Shown here: positions 8,944-19,500 of the stretch, in pieces
Position numbering within the stretch: position 1 is the first letter of the stretch
Layout of the letters: the number at the start of each line of letters is the position of its first letter
NCBI GenBank assembly: GCA_965201085.1
Contig: CBDAVS010000025.1
Coordinates: 988,244 to 1,052,243 of the forward strand
Direction of reading: 5' to 3'
DNA: 64,000 nucleotides
DNA from: JAPOUP01 sp965201085
GTDB lineage: Bacteria; Pseudomonadota; Alphaproteobacteria; Rhodobacterales; Rhodobacteraceae
Translations under genes and position numbers: made by a program
Notes under the pieces: model-generated
Told to the model about the DNA's origin: nothing
The model's database searches: none
What the model saw: only the letters and a program-made list of their open reading frames with translations

Positions 8944-9763
8944 ATTACTATTTGATTCCGGGGATTTAACTCCCGCGCCACGCGACGGATGGGGAACCGG
9001 CGGGCGGCGGCGGGGAACCGTGAACCCTTTGACGTCTTCCGGTTTTCCGACGGTCCCGATGATGTCGGCCGGACCCGTTCCGTCAGGGCGTTCGCGCGGC
9101 TTCGGGCCGGGGTGGCCACCGTCGGCCCGGAGTTTGCATACGTCCGGGTCCGTCACCGGCGACTTCGCGATGACATCCGGCGCGCCGTCCCGGCCCTGGA
9201 TGCCGGCCGCATGGACCATGACGGTGACCGGCGTTCGCCCGACGCCCACCGCGACGGGCCGCTTCCGGCCCTTCACCTTCCCGCCCGCGTGGTGGCCGCG
9301 GGGTCCGCCGCTCCCGGAGGTCCTCACCGACCGGCCGTCGATGGCGGCGGCGGTCGGATCCGGCGAGCGCCCCGCGCACTGTCGGGCGGGGTCCCGCAGG
9401 GAGTCGGGACATGCCCGGCGGACCGCTCGGGCGCCGGGCGTGGAAACGGTTCCGGTCGGTGGAATACGGTGGATATCGGTGGGTAACGCCCGCCACCGGC
9501 GGCCGGTGGAAAATATGTACCGGCCACCGTCGGACACCGACCGCAGGCTCACCGCGGGGCCGGCCCATCTTTCCCCGCTTCGGCGGCATCGGCCCGACGA
9601 TGGCCCATCCATCGTCGGACGGATCGTTCTGACGGCGGTCGTCCGGACGGTTGTACAGCTTCCGGGTGGTCCTGTCCCGGGGCATGGCTGTCTCCGGATT
9701 TGGTTGCATTCACCAACCGGAATGCCACATCCTGCGAAACCACCCAACTTATGGAACAACCTC
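8944..9763 (-). mobile_element. Degenerate IS1031-like remnant
   Basis: The minus strand encodes a diverged relative of the 278-residue IS transposase with recognisable blocks: DGGRYIFSTGRRWRALP, GGPRGHHAGGKVKGRKR, IQGRDGAPDVIAKS, ADGGHPGPKPRERPDG and EDVKGFTVPRR. The right end (CTTATGGAACAACCTC, followed by TTA) is still visible. The other end is missing where it meets ISNCY-like copy 1 at 8944, so that element probably inserted into it or deleted it. Confidence 0.75.
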
Positions 9764-10545
9764 TTAATCCCCAATACGAATCTGGAAGCCTCTAAAAACC
9801 TGGCCTTTCCGCACGTGTTCTGATTTACTGGATCCGGGAGGACCCGGAGACGCTCAGCCCCGGTTTTTCTCCCGGATCATCCCGGGCGCCTGTCGCGGAC
9901 CGGCGGTCCGCCAGGGGCTCCTGGACGTCATGTGGATCCCGGGGCTTTTCGCCCGGTATTGACGGAAGCGCCCGGTCACGGGGATCGGCCGGAAGTCGGC
10001 CGGCCTCCCCATGACCCTGCGACGATGTCCGGGATTGCGGTGCCGGCGTCGATGGATGGTCCGGGCGACGGGCGGATGGTGTTTCCGCTCCGGGACCGCC
10101 CGGGCCGGCCGTTTCGGGAGAGGCTGGCCAAGGCCTGTGCGTTCACGTCCCTGTCCGCGGCTTTTTGAGGAGCGGCTCCGTGACCGGGGCCACGGGCCCG
10201 CGGGGCCGGACCGTGGTCGCCGCTCCGGCCCCGCGCCGGCGGATGGCGGGGAAAGGGAGGGAACGGGCCGGGGCGGATGGGAGCGCGGCCAGTATCCGGC
10301 CTGACGGTCCCGCCGGGGCGGTGCGGAAAGACACCGATGCCCCGTCCTGCATGAACAACGGCAGGCCGGAGCCTGGCTCCGTCCGGAATCCGGAAATCAC
10401 GCGCCCGGGCGGGCCGGCGGGCGGGCGAAGCGCGCTTCATGCCACACCGGTCGGCGGAATACCCGCAGGGGTGGCATCCGCTGAAATCATCCGCCTGACA
10501 TTCGCGCCGGAATATGGGTTTATCGAGGTTTCCAGTTTCAGGCCG
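9764..10545. other. No recognisable gene
   Basis: GC-rich sequence between two decayed IS1031-like remnants. Long frames exist on both strands, but they are low-complexity (Arg, Pro, Gly-rich) and none shows a known domain. Probably eroded accessory DNA. Confidence 0.5.
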
Positions 10546-10990
10546 AGCGCCTAGACGGTGTCCGGGGATATCTGTCCGGGACCGATGTACATGGCCCCCG
10601 ATTCGCATGGATCGAACCACTGGTCAGGTATCCCATAGTGACAGGTGCCGGGCGGGCCCGCCGCGCCATGCATAGAAGCGGTCCTGACCTGTGGAAAACG
10701 GTGGATATCCGGATGGCACCGCCGGCGGCCCGTGGCCAGGATGTGCCGGCCTCCGTCGAACACCGCCCGGAGGCCCGCGGGGCCGCCCCGTCTTTCCCCG
10801 CCTGGCGGGCATCGGCCCAACGATGGCCCAACCGTCGTCCGTCGGATCGCTTTGACGGCGGTCGTTCGCCCGATCGTGCGGTGCAGGGCGGTTCTGTCCC
10901 GTGGGCCTGGCTCTCTCCGGATCCGGTTTCGTTCACTGGCCGGAATGCCACATCATTCGGGATCGCCAAGCTCATGGAACAAGCTCCCAG
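10546..10990 (-). mobile_element. Degenerate IS1031-like remnant (5' part only)
   Basis: The end-like sequence CTCATGGAACAAGCTC lies near 10973-10988. Reading the minus strand from there gives decayed versions of the transposase start, including the LGHRWADARQAGKDGAAPR region equivalent to IIEPMLPKQGRMGRPR. The 3' two thirds of the element are absent. Confidence 0.6.
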
Positions 10991-11386
10991 GCCAGGGCCC
11001 ATCTGCAGGAGGCGGGTTTCAGCGTCATTCAGTCTAGCCCGGCGCCGGAGCGGTCCGAACCGGTTGAACCTCTATCCGCTCACGAACCCGACGGGCAAGT
11101 CCCGCGGGTGGGCGCAATCGACCGGGTGTGTCTTGATGCCCATTCCGGATAGCTAGTGTCTGCCAGAAAACCCCGTGTTTTTCCGGGGATCGGGCCGAAT
11201 CCGGCGGATTCCGGCTTCACGGGACCCTGGCCGGGCCCGTCGGAGCGCCGCCCGGGGCTTCGACGGGACGGTCGGTGGCGGGAACATATGGTGAACATCC
11301 GGGCCTCCGCCGGCCCGCGGGCACGCCGGTGCGGGCCCCGCAGCGGCGGGACCTTCCATGGGCCGGTTCACCGGTGGACGCCCCGG

Positions 11387-12472
11387 TCAGGCGGCGGCGG
11401 GGAGCCTGAGGCGCTCCCTCGCCCGGAGCATCAGGCCGAGGCGGTGGACGTTCGCGGCCAGCACCGCCAGCGCCACGGTGCGGGCGAAACCCTTCTTTCC
11501 GTGGCTCCGCACCCGGTCGAGGCCACGGTGCTCCAGGCTGTTGATGGCCGATTCGACGGCGGCGTGGGCGCGCCGCGCCCCGCGGAACGCCTCCCCGCTT
11601 TCCCGGACACGGTCCGCCTTCGACAGCCTGCCTTTCCGCGGCATGGCGTTCAGCTCCAGCATCCCGGCAGGCCTCAGCCGGTTCGAGGGGCTGTGGAAAC
11701 CACGGTCGAAGCTCACCACCGACAGGTCGGGGAACCGGGCCCGCGCCTCCTCCACCATGGGGACCGCCACGTCCACGTCGCTCCCCTCCCACATCACCGA
11801 ATGGTGCAGGAGGAATCCGTGACGGTCCTCAAGGACGCGGACCGGAACGCCGGGCTCCACCGGGACCCCGGCCTTTCCCTTCGATATCCAGCGGGTGTGC
11901 GGCTCGAATATCGAGTGCACCTTCTCGCGGTGCGGGATCGTCTCTCCCTTCAGGATCCGCCGTCCGGTCAGGTCCGCCTGGTGCCTGACATGGCCGATGA
12001 AGCCCCGGATACTGTCCGATGAGCCCGGGATGCCCAACATATCGTCGATCTCCGCGCAGCTGGCCTCCGCCCTGTCCGCCAGCTTCAGGGCGAGCCGGAG
12101 CAGCGCCTCCACGTCCCTCGGGCGGGAGTTGGCGAGCCGTGACGTGGCCACCCGGAGGTAGCCTTTCCGGAGCTTTCCGCAAAGGTATTCCTTCTGCCGC
12201 CAGCCGCGTAGCCCCAGCCCCCCGCAGGCCCGGGACACGTCCCGGACCATGCACCGCGCCGCGTCCATCAGCAGGCTGCGGTCGGTCGGATGGTGGACGT
12301 CGGTCTCGACCACGAAGGAATCACAGCGGCCGCGCAACGCGGCGCCAGGCTTTTTTCCGGCCACCCTGTGGCCTCTCTCCACGACCATCCTTCCGACCTC
12401 GGCGAGGAGTTCCGGCGTGAGGAGCGACACGTTGTCAACCAGACGCTGGTATTCGTATCCGTATCCGTCCAC
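11387..12472 (-). CDS. ISNCY-like transposase, downstream frame
   Basis: 361 codons from a possible GTG at 12472. The frame is open further upstream. It holds the main part of a DDE-type transposase of the ISNCY assemblage: YQRLVDNVSLLTPELLAE, CDSFVVETDVHHPTD, GETIPHREKVHSIFE..WISKGKAGVPVE, DRHGFLLHHSVM and FDRGFHSPSNR. It overlaps the upstream frame (12435-12815) and lies in a +1 frame relative to it. In ISNCY proteins known to me these two parts are one polypeptide. Either a one-base insertion has been inherited by all copies, or a frameshift joins them. Confidence 0.75.
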   Translation of the reverse strand: MDGYGYEYQRLVDNVSLLTPELLAEVGRMVVERGHRVAGKKPGAALRGRCDSFVVETDVHHPTDRSLLMDAARCMVRDVSRACGGLGLRGWRQKEYLCGKLRKGYLRVATSRLANSRPRDVEALLRLALKLADRAEASCAEIDDMLGIPGSSDSIRGFIGHVRHQADLTGRRILKGETIPHREKVHSIFEPHTRWISKGKAGVPVEPGVPVRVLEDRHGFLLHHSVMWEGSDVDVAVPMVEEARARFPDLSVVSFDRGFHSPSNRLRPAGMLELNAMPRKGRLSKADRVRESGEAFRGARRAHAAVESAINSLEHRGLDRVRSHGKKGFARTVALAVLAANVHRLGLMLRARERLRLPAAA

Positions 12473-12815
12473 GTCCCATGATCCGTGGCCCGGCCTCCGG
12501 CCTTCGCCGGATCGAGATGTGTTGGTTCGCCAGTTCCTGAAGCCGGTCGAAATCGCACCCGGGACCCTGCTTCACGACCCCCAGCACCAGGATGGTCCAC
12601 AGTTCCATCCCCGGCCTGCCGACCCGGCGGCTCCTTCCGGGCAGCACCATCCTGTCCAGAAGCCGGAACAGCCGCTTTCGGGTCCCTTCGTCGCTGAAGG
12701 GGTCCTGGAGGCCGATCAGGATCGCCGGGATGTCGTCCCTCGATTTCACGTTCAGCCTGATCCTCGTGATGTCGGGGGCGTCGAGCCGCCGCTGGGTGTC
12801 GTGGACCTTGCGCAT
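12435..12815 (-). CDS. ISNCY-like transposase, upstream frame
   Basis: 126 codons from ATG 12815, preceded by AGGAG at a good distance. The sequence MRKVHDTQRRLDAPDI, SRDDIPAILIGLQ, VGRPGMELWTILVLG and CDFDRLQELANQHISIRR is the N-terminal domain of this transposase family. It runs on in a GC-rich palindromic stretch (around 12500-12520) into a meaningless tail (RIRIRIPASG) and stops at 12435. The true continuation is in the overlapping +1 frame. Confidence 0.7.
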   Translation of the reverse strand: MRKVHDTQRRLDAPDITRIRLNVKSRDDIPAILIGLQDPFSDEGTRKRLFRLLDRMVLPGRSRRVGRPGMELWTILVLGVVKQGPGCDFDRLQELANQHISIRRRPEAGPRIMGRGRIRIRIPASG

Positions 12816-12965
12816 GGGGGGCTCCTGAAGGGGAGGACTGGCGGATTCCGCGGCATATGGTGGCGAATCCGCCCCCTGACTGCCATATCCGGTGATTCTT
12901 CGCAAGGCGAATTCCGTCATTTACCGCGAAAAAACCGCAGCTTGGCAGTTTTCTGGCGGACACTA

Positions 12966-13583
12966 GCTAAGTTCCACAGTTGCGGTATTCCGCCGTCCGG
13001 TCCCGCTCCCGCGGCGCACATCGGGGTCCGCTTTCCACCCGGCGGATCCGGAGGCCGGGTTCCGACCGGCCGGTCAGGAACTCCCGCCGCATCTTCCTTC
13101 GGATTGATTTTCATTCATCCGTAAACGCAAGATCTTCGCCCCGGTCGGCCGCAGTCCACTCTCCCCGGGGATGCCGTTGACGGTCCCTTCGGACATCCCC
13201 TCCGTTCTTTCGGCCAGGGCGACGCGCGGCTGGCTCGGCGTTCGGCACCACACCCGAACCGGTGGCGTTCGATGCCTCACCCCATGCGGTGAACGAACCG
13301 GTCGGACGCTGTCACCGCGGGATACGCCGGTCGCCCGCCCCGCGGCCGAAGCCGGAGGTTCCCGAAGCCTTGAGGATCCGACGGCCGACCGCGGGTACCC
13401 CAACGGAACCCGGACGGCCATCGCCGGGACCTGGCGGAAAGCCCGGAGGCCCTGGCGGCCCTGAAGGCGGCGCCGGCCTTCCTTGAAAAGCGGATCGGCG
13501 GCCCGGCGCGTCGGGCGGTGCCGTGACCGGCGCCGACCGACCGCGCTTCCTCCGGCGGGAAGGGCTTCCCGCCGGCTCCGCCC
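12966..13583. other. Intergenic, no recognisable gene; holds a short dispersed repeat
   Basis: This is the stretch between ISNCY-like copy 2 and the 3' end of the giant surface-protein gene. No frame shows a known domain. At about 13245-13300 it contains a sequence also found inside two IS1031-like transposases (see the repeat entry). Confidence 0.5.
13245..13300. repeat. Short dispersed repeat, partly palindromic
   Basis: The segment ACCGGTGGCGTTCGATGCC followed by TCACCCC closely matches ACCGGTGGCGCGTGATGCC followed by TCACCCC, which lies inside IS1031-like copies C (about 43530) and D (about 61970). The neighbouring GTTCGGCACCACACCCGAAC is an imperfect palindrome. It may be a REP- or MITE-like unit. 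Confidence 0.45.
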
Positions 13584-16500
13584 TCACCAGCGAACGCCGA
13601 GTTCCAGACTGACGCCGTGCTCGGGCGCAGCCCCGCCGCGCTCCCTGCGTTTCGCCTCCACGCCGAACGAAAGACCGGCCGCGCCCGCCTCCGGGACAAG
13701 GCGCCAGCCGAGACTGTAGTCCCGGGACCCGCGCGCGAAACCGAGCCCGAGGGCAGGGCCCGCTGTGAGGCGCCCGCCGAAGGCGGGGAGACCGTACGCG
13801 GCCTGCGCCGACCAGCGGTCCGCGGCCTCGCCCGCCGCGCGCCCATGGAGCGGCTCCGCCGCGAACAGCGCGTCGAGCCCGTCCCTGGACCGTCCGCCCG
13901 TCTCCCGGCGCAGGCCGAGCGACAGGCCGCGCCCGCTCCCGGGGTCCGCGTCATAGCCGAGCGCGGCGGAGAAGCCGCGCTCCCGGCGCCCGTCCGACCG
14001 GTGGGCGAGCAGGGTGCGTCCCGAGAGGTCGAGCGAGAGGCCGAGCCGGGGCGCCTCCCAGGCGACGCCGCCGCCCAGTTCGACCCCCAGGCCTCTTCCG
14101 GCGTCGCCGCCGTCGTGGCGTATCCCCGCCTCCGCTCTCGGGGTGAAGCCGCCGCCGTCCTCCAGCGGAACGCTCCAGCGCCCCTCGAGCCCCAGCCTGA
14201 GCCGCGTCACCTCGGATTCCGACGCCGCAAGGGTGCCGCCGGTCGCCACCACCCGCGCCGATCCGGTCCGCGACCACAGCGCGTCGGAGACGAGCGCGAG
14301 CGCCGGTCCGCGCGCCGCCTGCGGCGCCAGCAGGTCGCCCCGCAGCCCGGCGGCCATCATGCTCCAGTCCAGGTCGGCCTTCATCGCGGTCCCGCCCTCC
14401 GGGGTGAGCGTCATCGTGCCGGTGCCGTGGCCCGCCGCGCCCCATAGCCCGAGCCGCTCCGATGCCCGCAGGGATGCGTAGGGAACGACGCCGCCGAGCG
14501 ACGCCTCCATCGCGCCCGACATCTCCTCGCCGTCGTCATCGTAGCTGTAGCGGCCCTCTCCGTCGCTCCAGGCGAGGGCGACCCCCCCGAGCCAGTTCCC
14601 GCCGCCGTAATCGACGCCGAGCATCGCCGTCGCGACCGTGCCGTCCAGGTCCGCCGCGCCCGTCTCCGCGTCGAAGCCCGACCGCGCCCCCCGGGCCCAA
14701 AGCGCCATGCTGGCGCCCGACCCGTCGCGCTCGCCGGTCAGGGCGAAGCCGCTGGCGGCCAGCGCCTCGACCACCGTCATCGCGCGTCCGCCGGGACGCG
14801 ACAGCGCCCCGTCCCGGTCGCCGGGAACCGTCGGCGGGCCGGAGAGGAGGATCCTCTCCCCGGACCGCGCCCCGCCGCGTTCGAGGGGCATTCCGGCCAG
14901 CGTGCCCCGCGCGCCGGGCGCGCGGTCCGCCGACAGGCGCCGGGCCACCCCGTCGAGCGCATGCTCCGCCACCGTGCGGCCGAAATGCGCCAGCCACGCC
15001 CCCGGCAGCGGGTCGCTGTTGCGGATCGTCCCAACCGCCTCGTCATCTTCGAGGACCGCCCCGCGCGCATCCGACAGCACCACCCGGAACGTCTCGCCCG
15101 GGTCGTCGTGGGCGTCGTCCAGGGTCCTCACCCGAACCGTTCTGGACGTGTCGCCCGGCGCGAAGACCAGCTCGCCGTCGCCGGCCTCGTAATCCTCGCC
15201 CGCCCTGGCGGAGCCATCGTCCTCGGTGCGCCAGCGCACCCGCGCCTCGCGCGTCGAGACCGAAGAGAGCGTGACCACGAACTCCAGAACGTCCCCCTCG
15301 TCGCCCGCCGCGTCGCCGACCGACAGCGTCGGTGACGGCGTGCCGGTGGCGGTGACCCGCGTGCCCGCCCGCACGCCGTCATCCGCCGCGTTGCGCGTAT
15401 CCACCCGCACCACATAGGTCCTGCCGTTTTCAAGACCGGTGATGTCGTAGGCGGTGCCGTCCACTTCGTTGACGGGCGACAGCCTGTGGCCCGGCCCTTT
15501 CTTCCGCCAGCGCACGCTGTAGCCGTTCGGGGCGGAGGCCGCCGGCGTCCAGAGCAGCCACAGCCCGCCATCAGCCGGAACGACCTGCAGGTTGGCCGCC
15601 TTCGTGGGGGTCGTGGTTATGGGACCGGCGTTCTGTTGGGACGGCTGCGTCACGCCGGTGACCGCCGGGAAGGTAATGGTCGCCGTCGCCGTCTGCGTGC
15701 GCCCGTCCTTGGTGCCGGTGGCGGTCACCGTGACCGGTGTGGGGCCTGAATTCGAAGCGTCCGGTTGGCCGGTGATGGCGCCGGTGCCGGGGTCGATCTC
15801 CAGACCCGACGGCAGTTTGCCCGTCACCCCGTAGGTGATGCTCGAACCGTCCTCGAAGTTCACGGGCTCCGGCGTCATGGCCTCGATGCCCGCGTTCGCG
15901 GTCAACACGGGCGGCGGCGCCGGATAGCTCAGGCCCGCCACATGCACCTCAAAGTGGACGATGTCGTACTTCCTGGGCACGGCATCATCCTGCACCGTCA
16001 CGGTGAAGGTGGCTGTGCGGCCCGCCAGCCGCGGCGTCACCCGCACCGTGCCCGTGCCCGAAACGAGCGCCGTTCTTGCTGGCAGTCTCGGCGTGACGTC
16101 GAGCACTTCTGGATCGCGGATTGGCAGGGAGGCGTAGTAGAGGAGGTCATCGCCATCAGCGTCGCTCGCCGACACCGTCAGGTCAAACGCCACTCCCTGC
16201 GAGGCATAGGTGGGCTCGGTCGGGGTGGTTATCCCGGGCGCGTTCGGATTGGTTTCCGTGCCACCGTTCACCCTGCGGTTCGGATCGTCCGGCAGGGCCG
16301 GGTGGGACAGGTCCAGAACTACATCGGTGTCCGACGCGCTGACGATCCTGCCGCCATTGAGCCTGATGGCGTCGGCCGCGACGCTGATGCCGTTCGAATC
16401 CACGTCGCCCACCTTCACCTGATAGTTGGCGTATAAGGCGTTGTCCCTGGACCACGCCCTGAATAACGGAACCTGCCTGACCGCATCGGCCGCGTCGCCG

Positions 16501-19500
16501 ATCTTCAGGCCGATGGTCGGTCTTCCGTCCGAGACATCCATGGTGACCGGCTTTTTGAATTCAATCCTGATCTGGATCCTCTCGCCCACCTGATAGGTGC
16601 CGGTGCGGTCCAGCGGCGGGTTGAGGCTGTAGTGGATGGCGCTGATGTCGGGGCCGGACGGTGGACTGCCCGGCCGTTGGTTCCCCATCTCGGCCGCCGC
16701 GCCGTCCGGCAGCCGGTCCGCGGTCGCCGTCACCGACACCGTGTAGGCAAGGGCCGAATTCAACATCAGCCAGGTTGCGGTCGTGCCGGAGATCCGGTAG
16801 GCGGGACTCCGCACGGTGCCACCCGTATGCAGGGCATGGACCCTGTACCCCGTCGCACCGGGCACCGCCGTCCAGGTTGCCGTCAACCCGTTCACGATCG
16901 GCGTCACCGTTAAACCGGAGGGCATCGCCAGGTCCGTCACCGTTAAATCGGTCGGCACGCCCTGGACGGCGCCTGACCAGTCGCCATCGGTGTGCTTCTT
17001 CGAACCGGAGTCCGCCTTCGAGCGCACGCGCACATCGTAGGTCACGCCATTGTCCAGGCCAGTGATGTCCGTGCCCGACGTGGCGGGATCGATCGTGGTC
17101 ACGCCCGACCCGGACCAGCCCGTGACGGTCGATGCCTTCCACTGCAGCCCGTAGCCCGCCGCGGCCGTCACCGCGGCCCAGTTGGCCGTCAACCGCCCGT
17201 CGCCCACCTCCAGCGTCACTCTCGGCGGCGGCACCCTGAAGCGGAAGATGCGCGGGAAGTCGAGTGTCGCCGTCGCCGTCTGCGTGCGCCCGTCCCTGGT
17301 GCCGGTCACCGTCACCGTGACCGACACACCCGTGCTTCCGTCGATGTCGGTCGGCGTGTCCGGCCTGCCGGAGATGGCGCCGGTGCGGGCGTTGATCTCC
17401 AGCCCCGAGGGCAGTTCGCCCGTCGTCAGCGCATAGGTGAAGGTCGAACCGTCCCTGAAGTCGGCGGTCTCCGGCCTAAGCGTCTCGAACCTCGCGCCCG
17501 CGCGCAGAACCGTCGGCAGCGCCGGATAGGTGAGGCTCGGTGCGCCCGACGTCATGCCTTCCGTATCGACAAACGTGTCCTGGAGTTCTTCTTTTGACGA
17601 ATCCAGGGTCAAGATACGCACAACGTAAGCGGTCTCGGGGTCAAGGCCGGTGATCTCTTGGGACGTTACCATCTCGGTGACCGTCGCCCTGTCGCCATCG
17701 TCGAAGATGAACGCCGTCTTCTTGCGCCAGCGCACGCTGTAGCCGTTCGGCGCGTGGCTCGCCGCCGTCCAGCGCGCCGTCAGTTCCCCCTGCGCGGTCG
17801 CCGTGACCGACAGGCCCGTCACCGCCGTCGGGAACCTGCTCCCTGAATCCTTTGGCGTGGCGGTCGCCGCGTTGGAAGGCTCGCTCCCGCCGATTTCGTT
17901 CACGGCGCGCACCCGAAAGGTGTATGACACGTCGTTCGTCAGGCCCGTCACCACAAGGCTGGGCTTCAATGCGCCGGGGTCCAGGCCGATCGCCGCCCAG
18001 TTAGCGCCGTCATCGGAGCTGTACTCGAACCGCGTCAGGGCGCTCCCCTCCGGGTGCGGATCCCAGGACAGCTTCACCTCGCGGTTGCCCGCCGCCGCCG
18101 TCAGTCCCGTGGGTGCCGCCGGCTTCTTCTTCTTCTTCGGCGTCGCGACCGTCGTCGGCGAAGCCAGGCCCGGCCCGACGTCGTTCACCGCCCGCACCTT
18201 GAAGTAGTATGTCCTGCCGTTCGTCAGGCCCGTCACCGTGTAGCTGGTCTCCGTGCCGCCGACCGACGTCCAGGTCCGACCGTTGTCCGGGCTGACCTCA
18301 TAATCCTTCGGCTTTCCCCCGTGCGGGGGCTTATGCCAGGTCAGCGTCACCTGACCGAAGCCCGCCTCAGCCACCGGTTGCCCCGGCCTGCCCGGCGCAA
18401 TCGCCGGCGTCGCGATCACGGACTCCGATGGCACGCCCAGAATCCTTGACGCGCCGTTCCCGACCACGTCACTCACCGCCCGTAGCCGGAAGCTGTAGGA
18501 CCGGTCGTTGGTCAGGCCGGTAATCCTGTGGTCGGCGGAATCGCCGCTGGCGGAGATCGCCTGCCAGCCGCCGCCGTCCCGGTCAACCTCGTAGCCCGTG
18601 ATTCTGTCGTACGCGGGCGGCGTCCAGCGCAGGATCACCTCCGTGTTCCCCGCTTCGGCCACGAAGTCCGTCGGCGCCGGTATGGTTGTCGGAGTGCCCC
18701 TGACAGGGGTTGACCAGTCGCTGTCAATGTGCGCATTCGAACCCTGGGGGCCCTTCGCGCGCACCCGCACCTCGTACTCCGTGCCGGTGGTCAGGCCAGT
18801 GATGTCCGTGCCCGACGTGGCGGGATCGATCGTGGTCACGCCCGACCCGGACCAGCCCGTGGTGGCCGATTCCTTCCACTGCAGCCCGTAGCTCGCCGCG
18901 TGCATCACCGCGGCCCAGTTGGCCGTCAACCGCCCGTCGCCCACCTCCAGCGTCACTCTCGGCGCCGGCACCCTGAAACGGAAGATGCGCGGGAAGTCCA
19001 GTTTCACCGTCGCCGTCTCGGTCCGCGTGTTCCCGCCATCGCCCGTCGTCGTGCCGGTCACCGTCACCGTGACCGACACACCTGTGCTTCCGTCGATGCC
19101 GGTTGGCGTGTCCGGCCTGCCGGAAATGGCGCCGCTGACGGCGTCGATCTCCAGCCCCGACGGCAGATCGCCCGCCGTCAGCGCATAGGTGAAGGTCGAA
19201 CCGGTCCTGAAGCCGGCGGCCGTCGGCATCAGCGTCTCGAACCTCACGCCCGCGCGCAGAACCGTCGGCAGCGCCGGATAGGTGAGGCTCGGTTCACCCA
19301 GCGTCATGCCTTCCCTTACAACAAACGCGTCCGGGACTTCGACGCCTGACGTATCCAGGGTTGTGACACGCACAACGTAAGCGGTCGCAGGGTCAAGGCC
19401 GGTGATAATGCGGGACGTAGCCGTCGCGGCGAGCACCTCTTTGTCGCCATCGGCGAAGTGGAGCGCCGCCTTCTTGCGCCAGCGCAGCAGGTAGCCGTTC

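Larger units (their letters stand above)
11154..12965 (-). mobile_element. ISNCY-like element, copy 2 (best preserved)
   Basis: 1812 bp between TAGTGTCTGCCAGAAAAC at 11154 and TTTTCTGGCGGACACTA ending at 12965. It is in the same orientation as copy 1, 2.2 kb away. The two transposase frames are otherwise undamaged. Confidence 0.85.

Noticed and set aside
9976..10620. 214-codon minus-strand frame between IS remnants
   Set aside because: It is low-complexity and rich in Arg, Pro and Gly, with no domain or start signal. It is probably random in GC-rich DNA.
7147..12965. Composite transposon formed by two ISNCY-like copies
   Set aside because: The interval carries only IS debris and no recognisable cargo, and the outer flanks do not share a target duplication beyond TA, which is present at every end.
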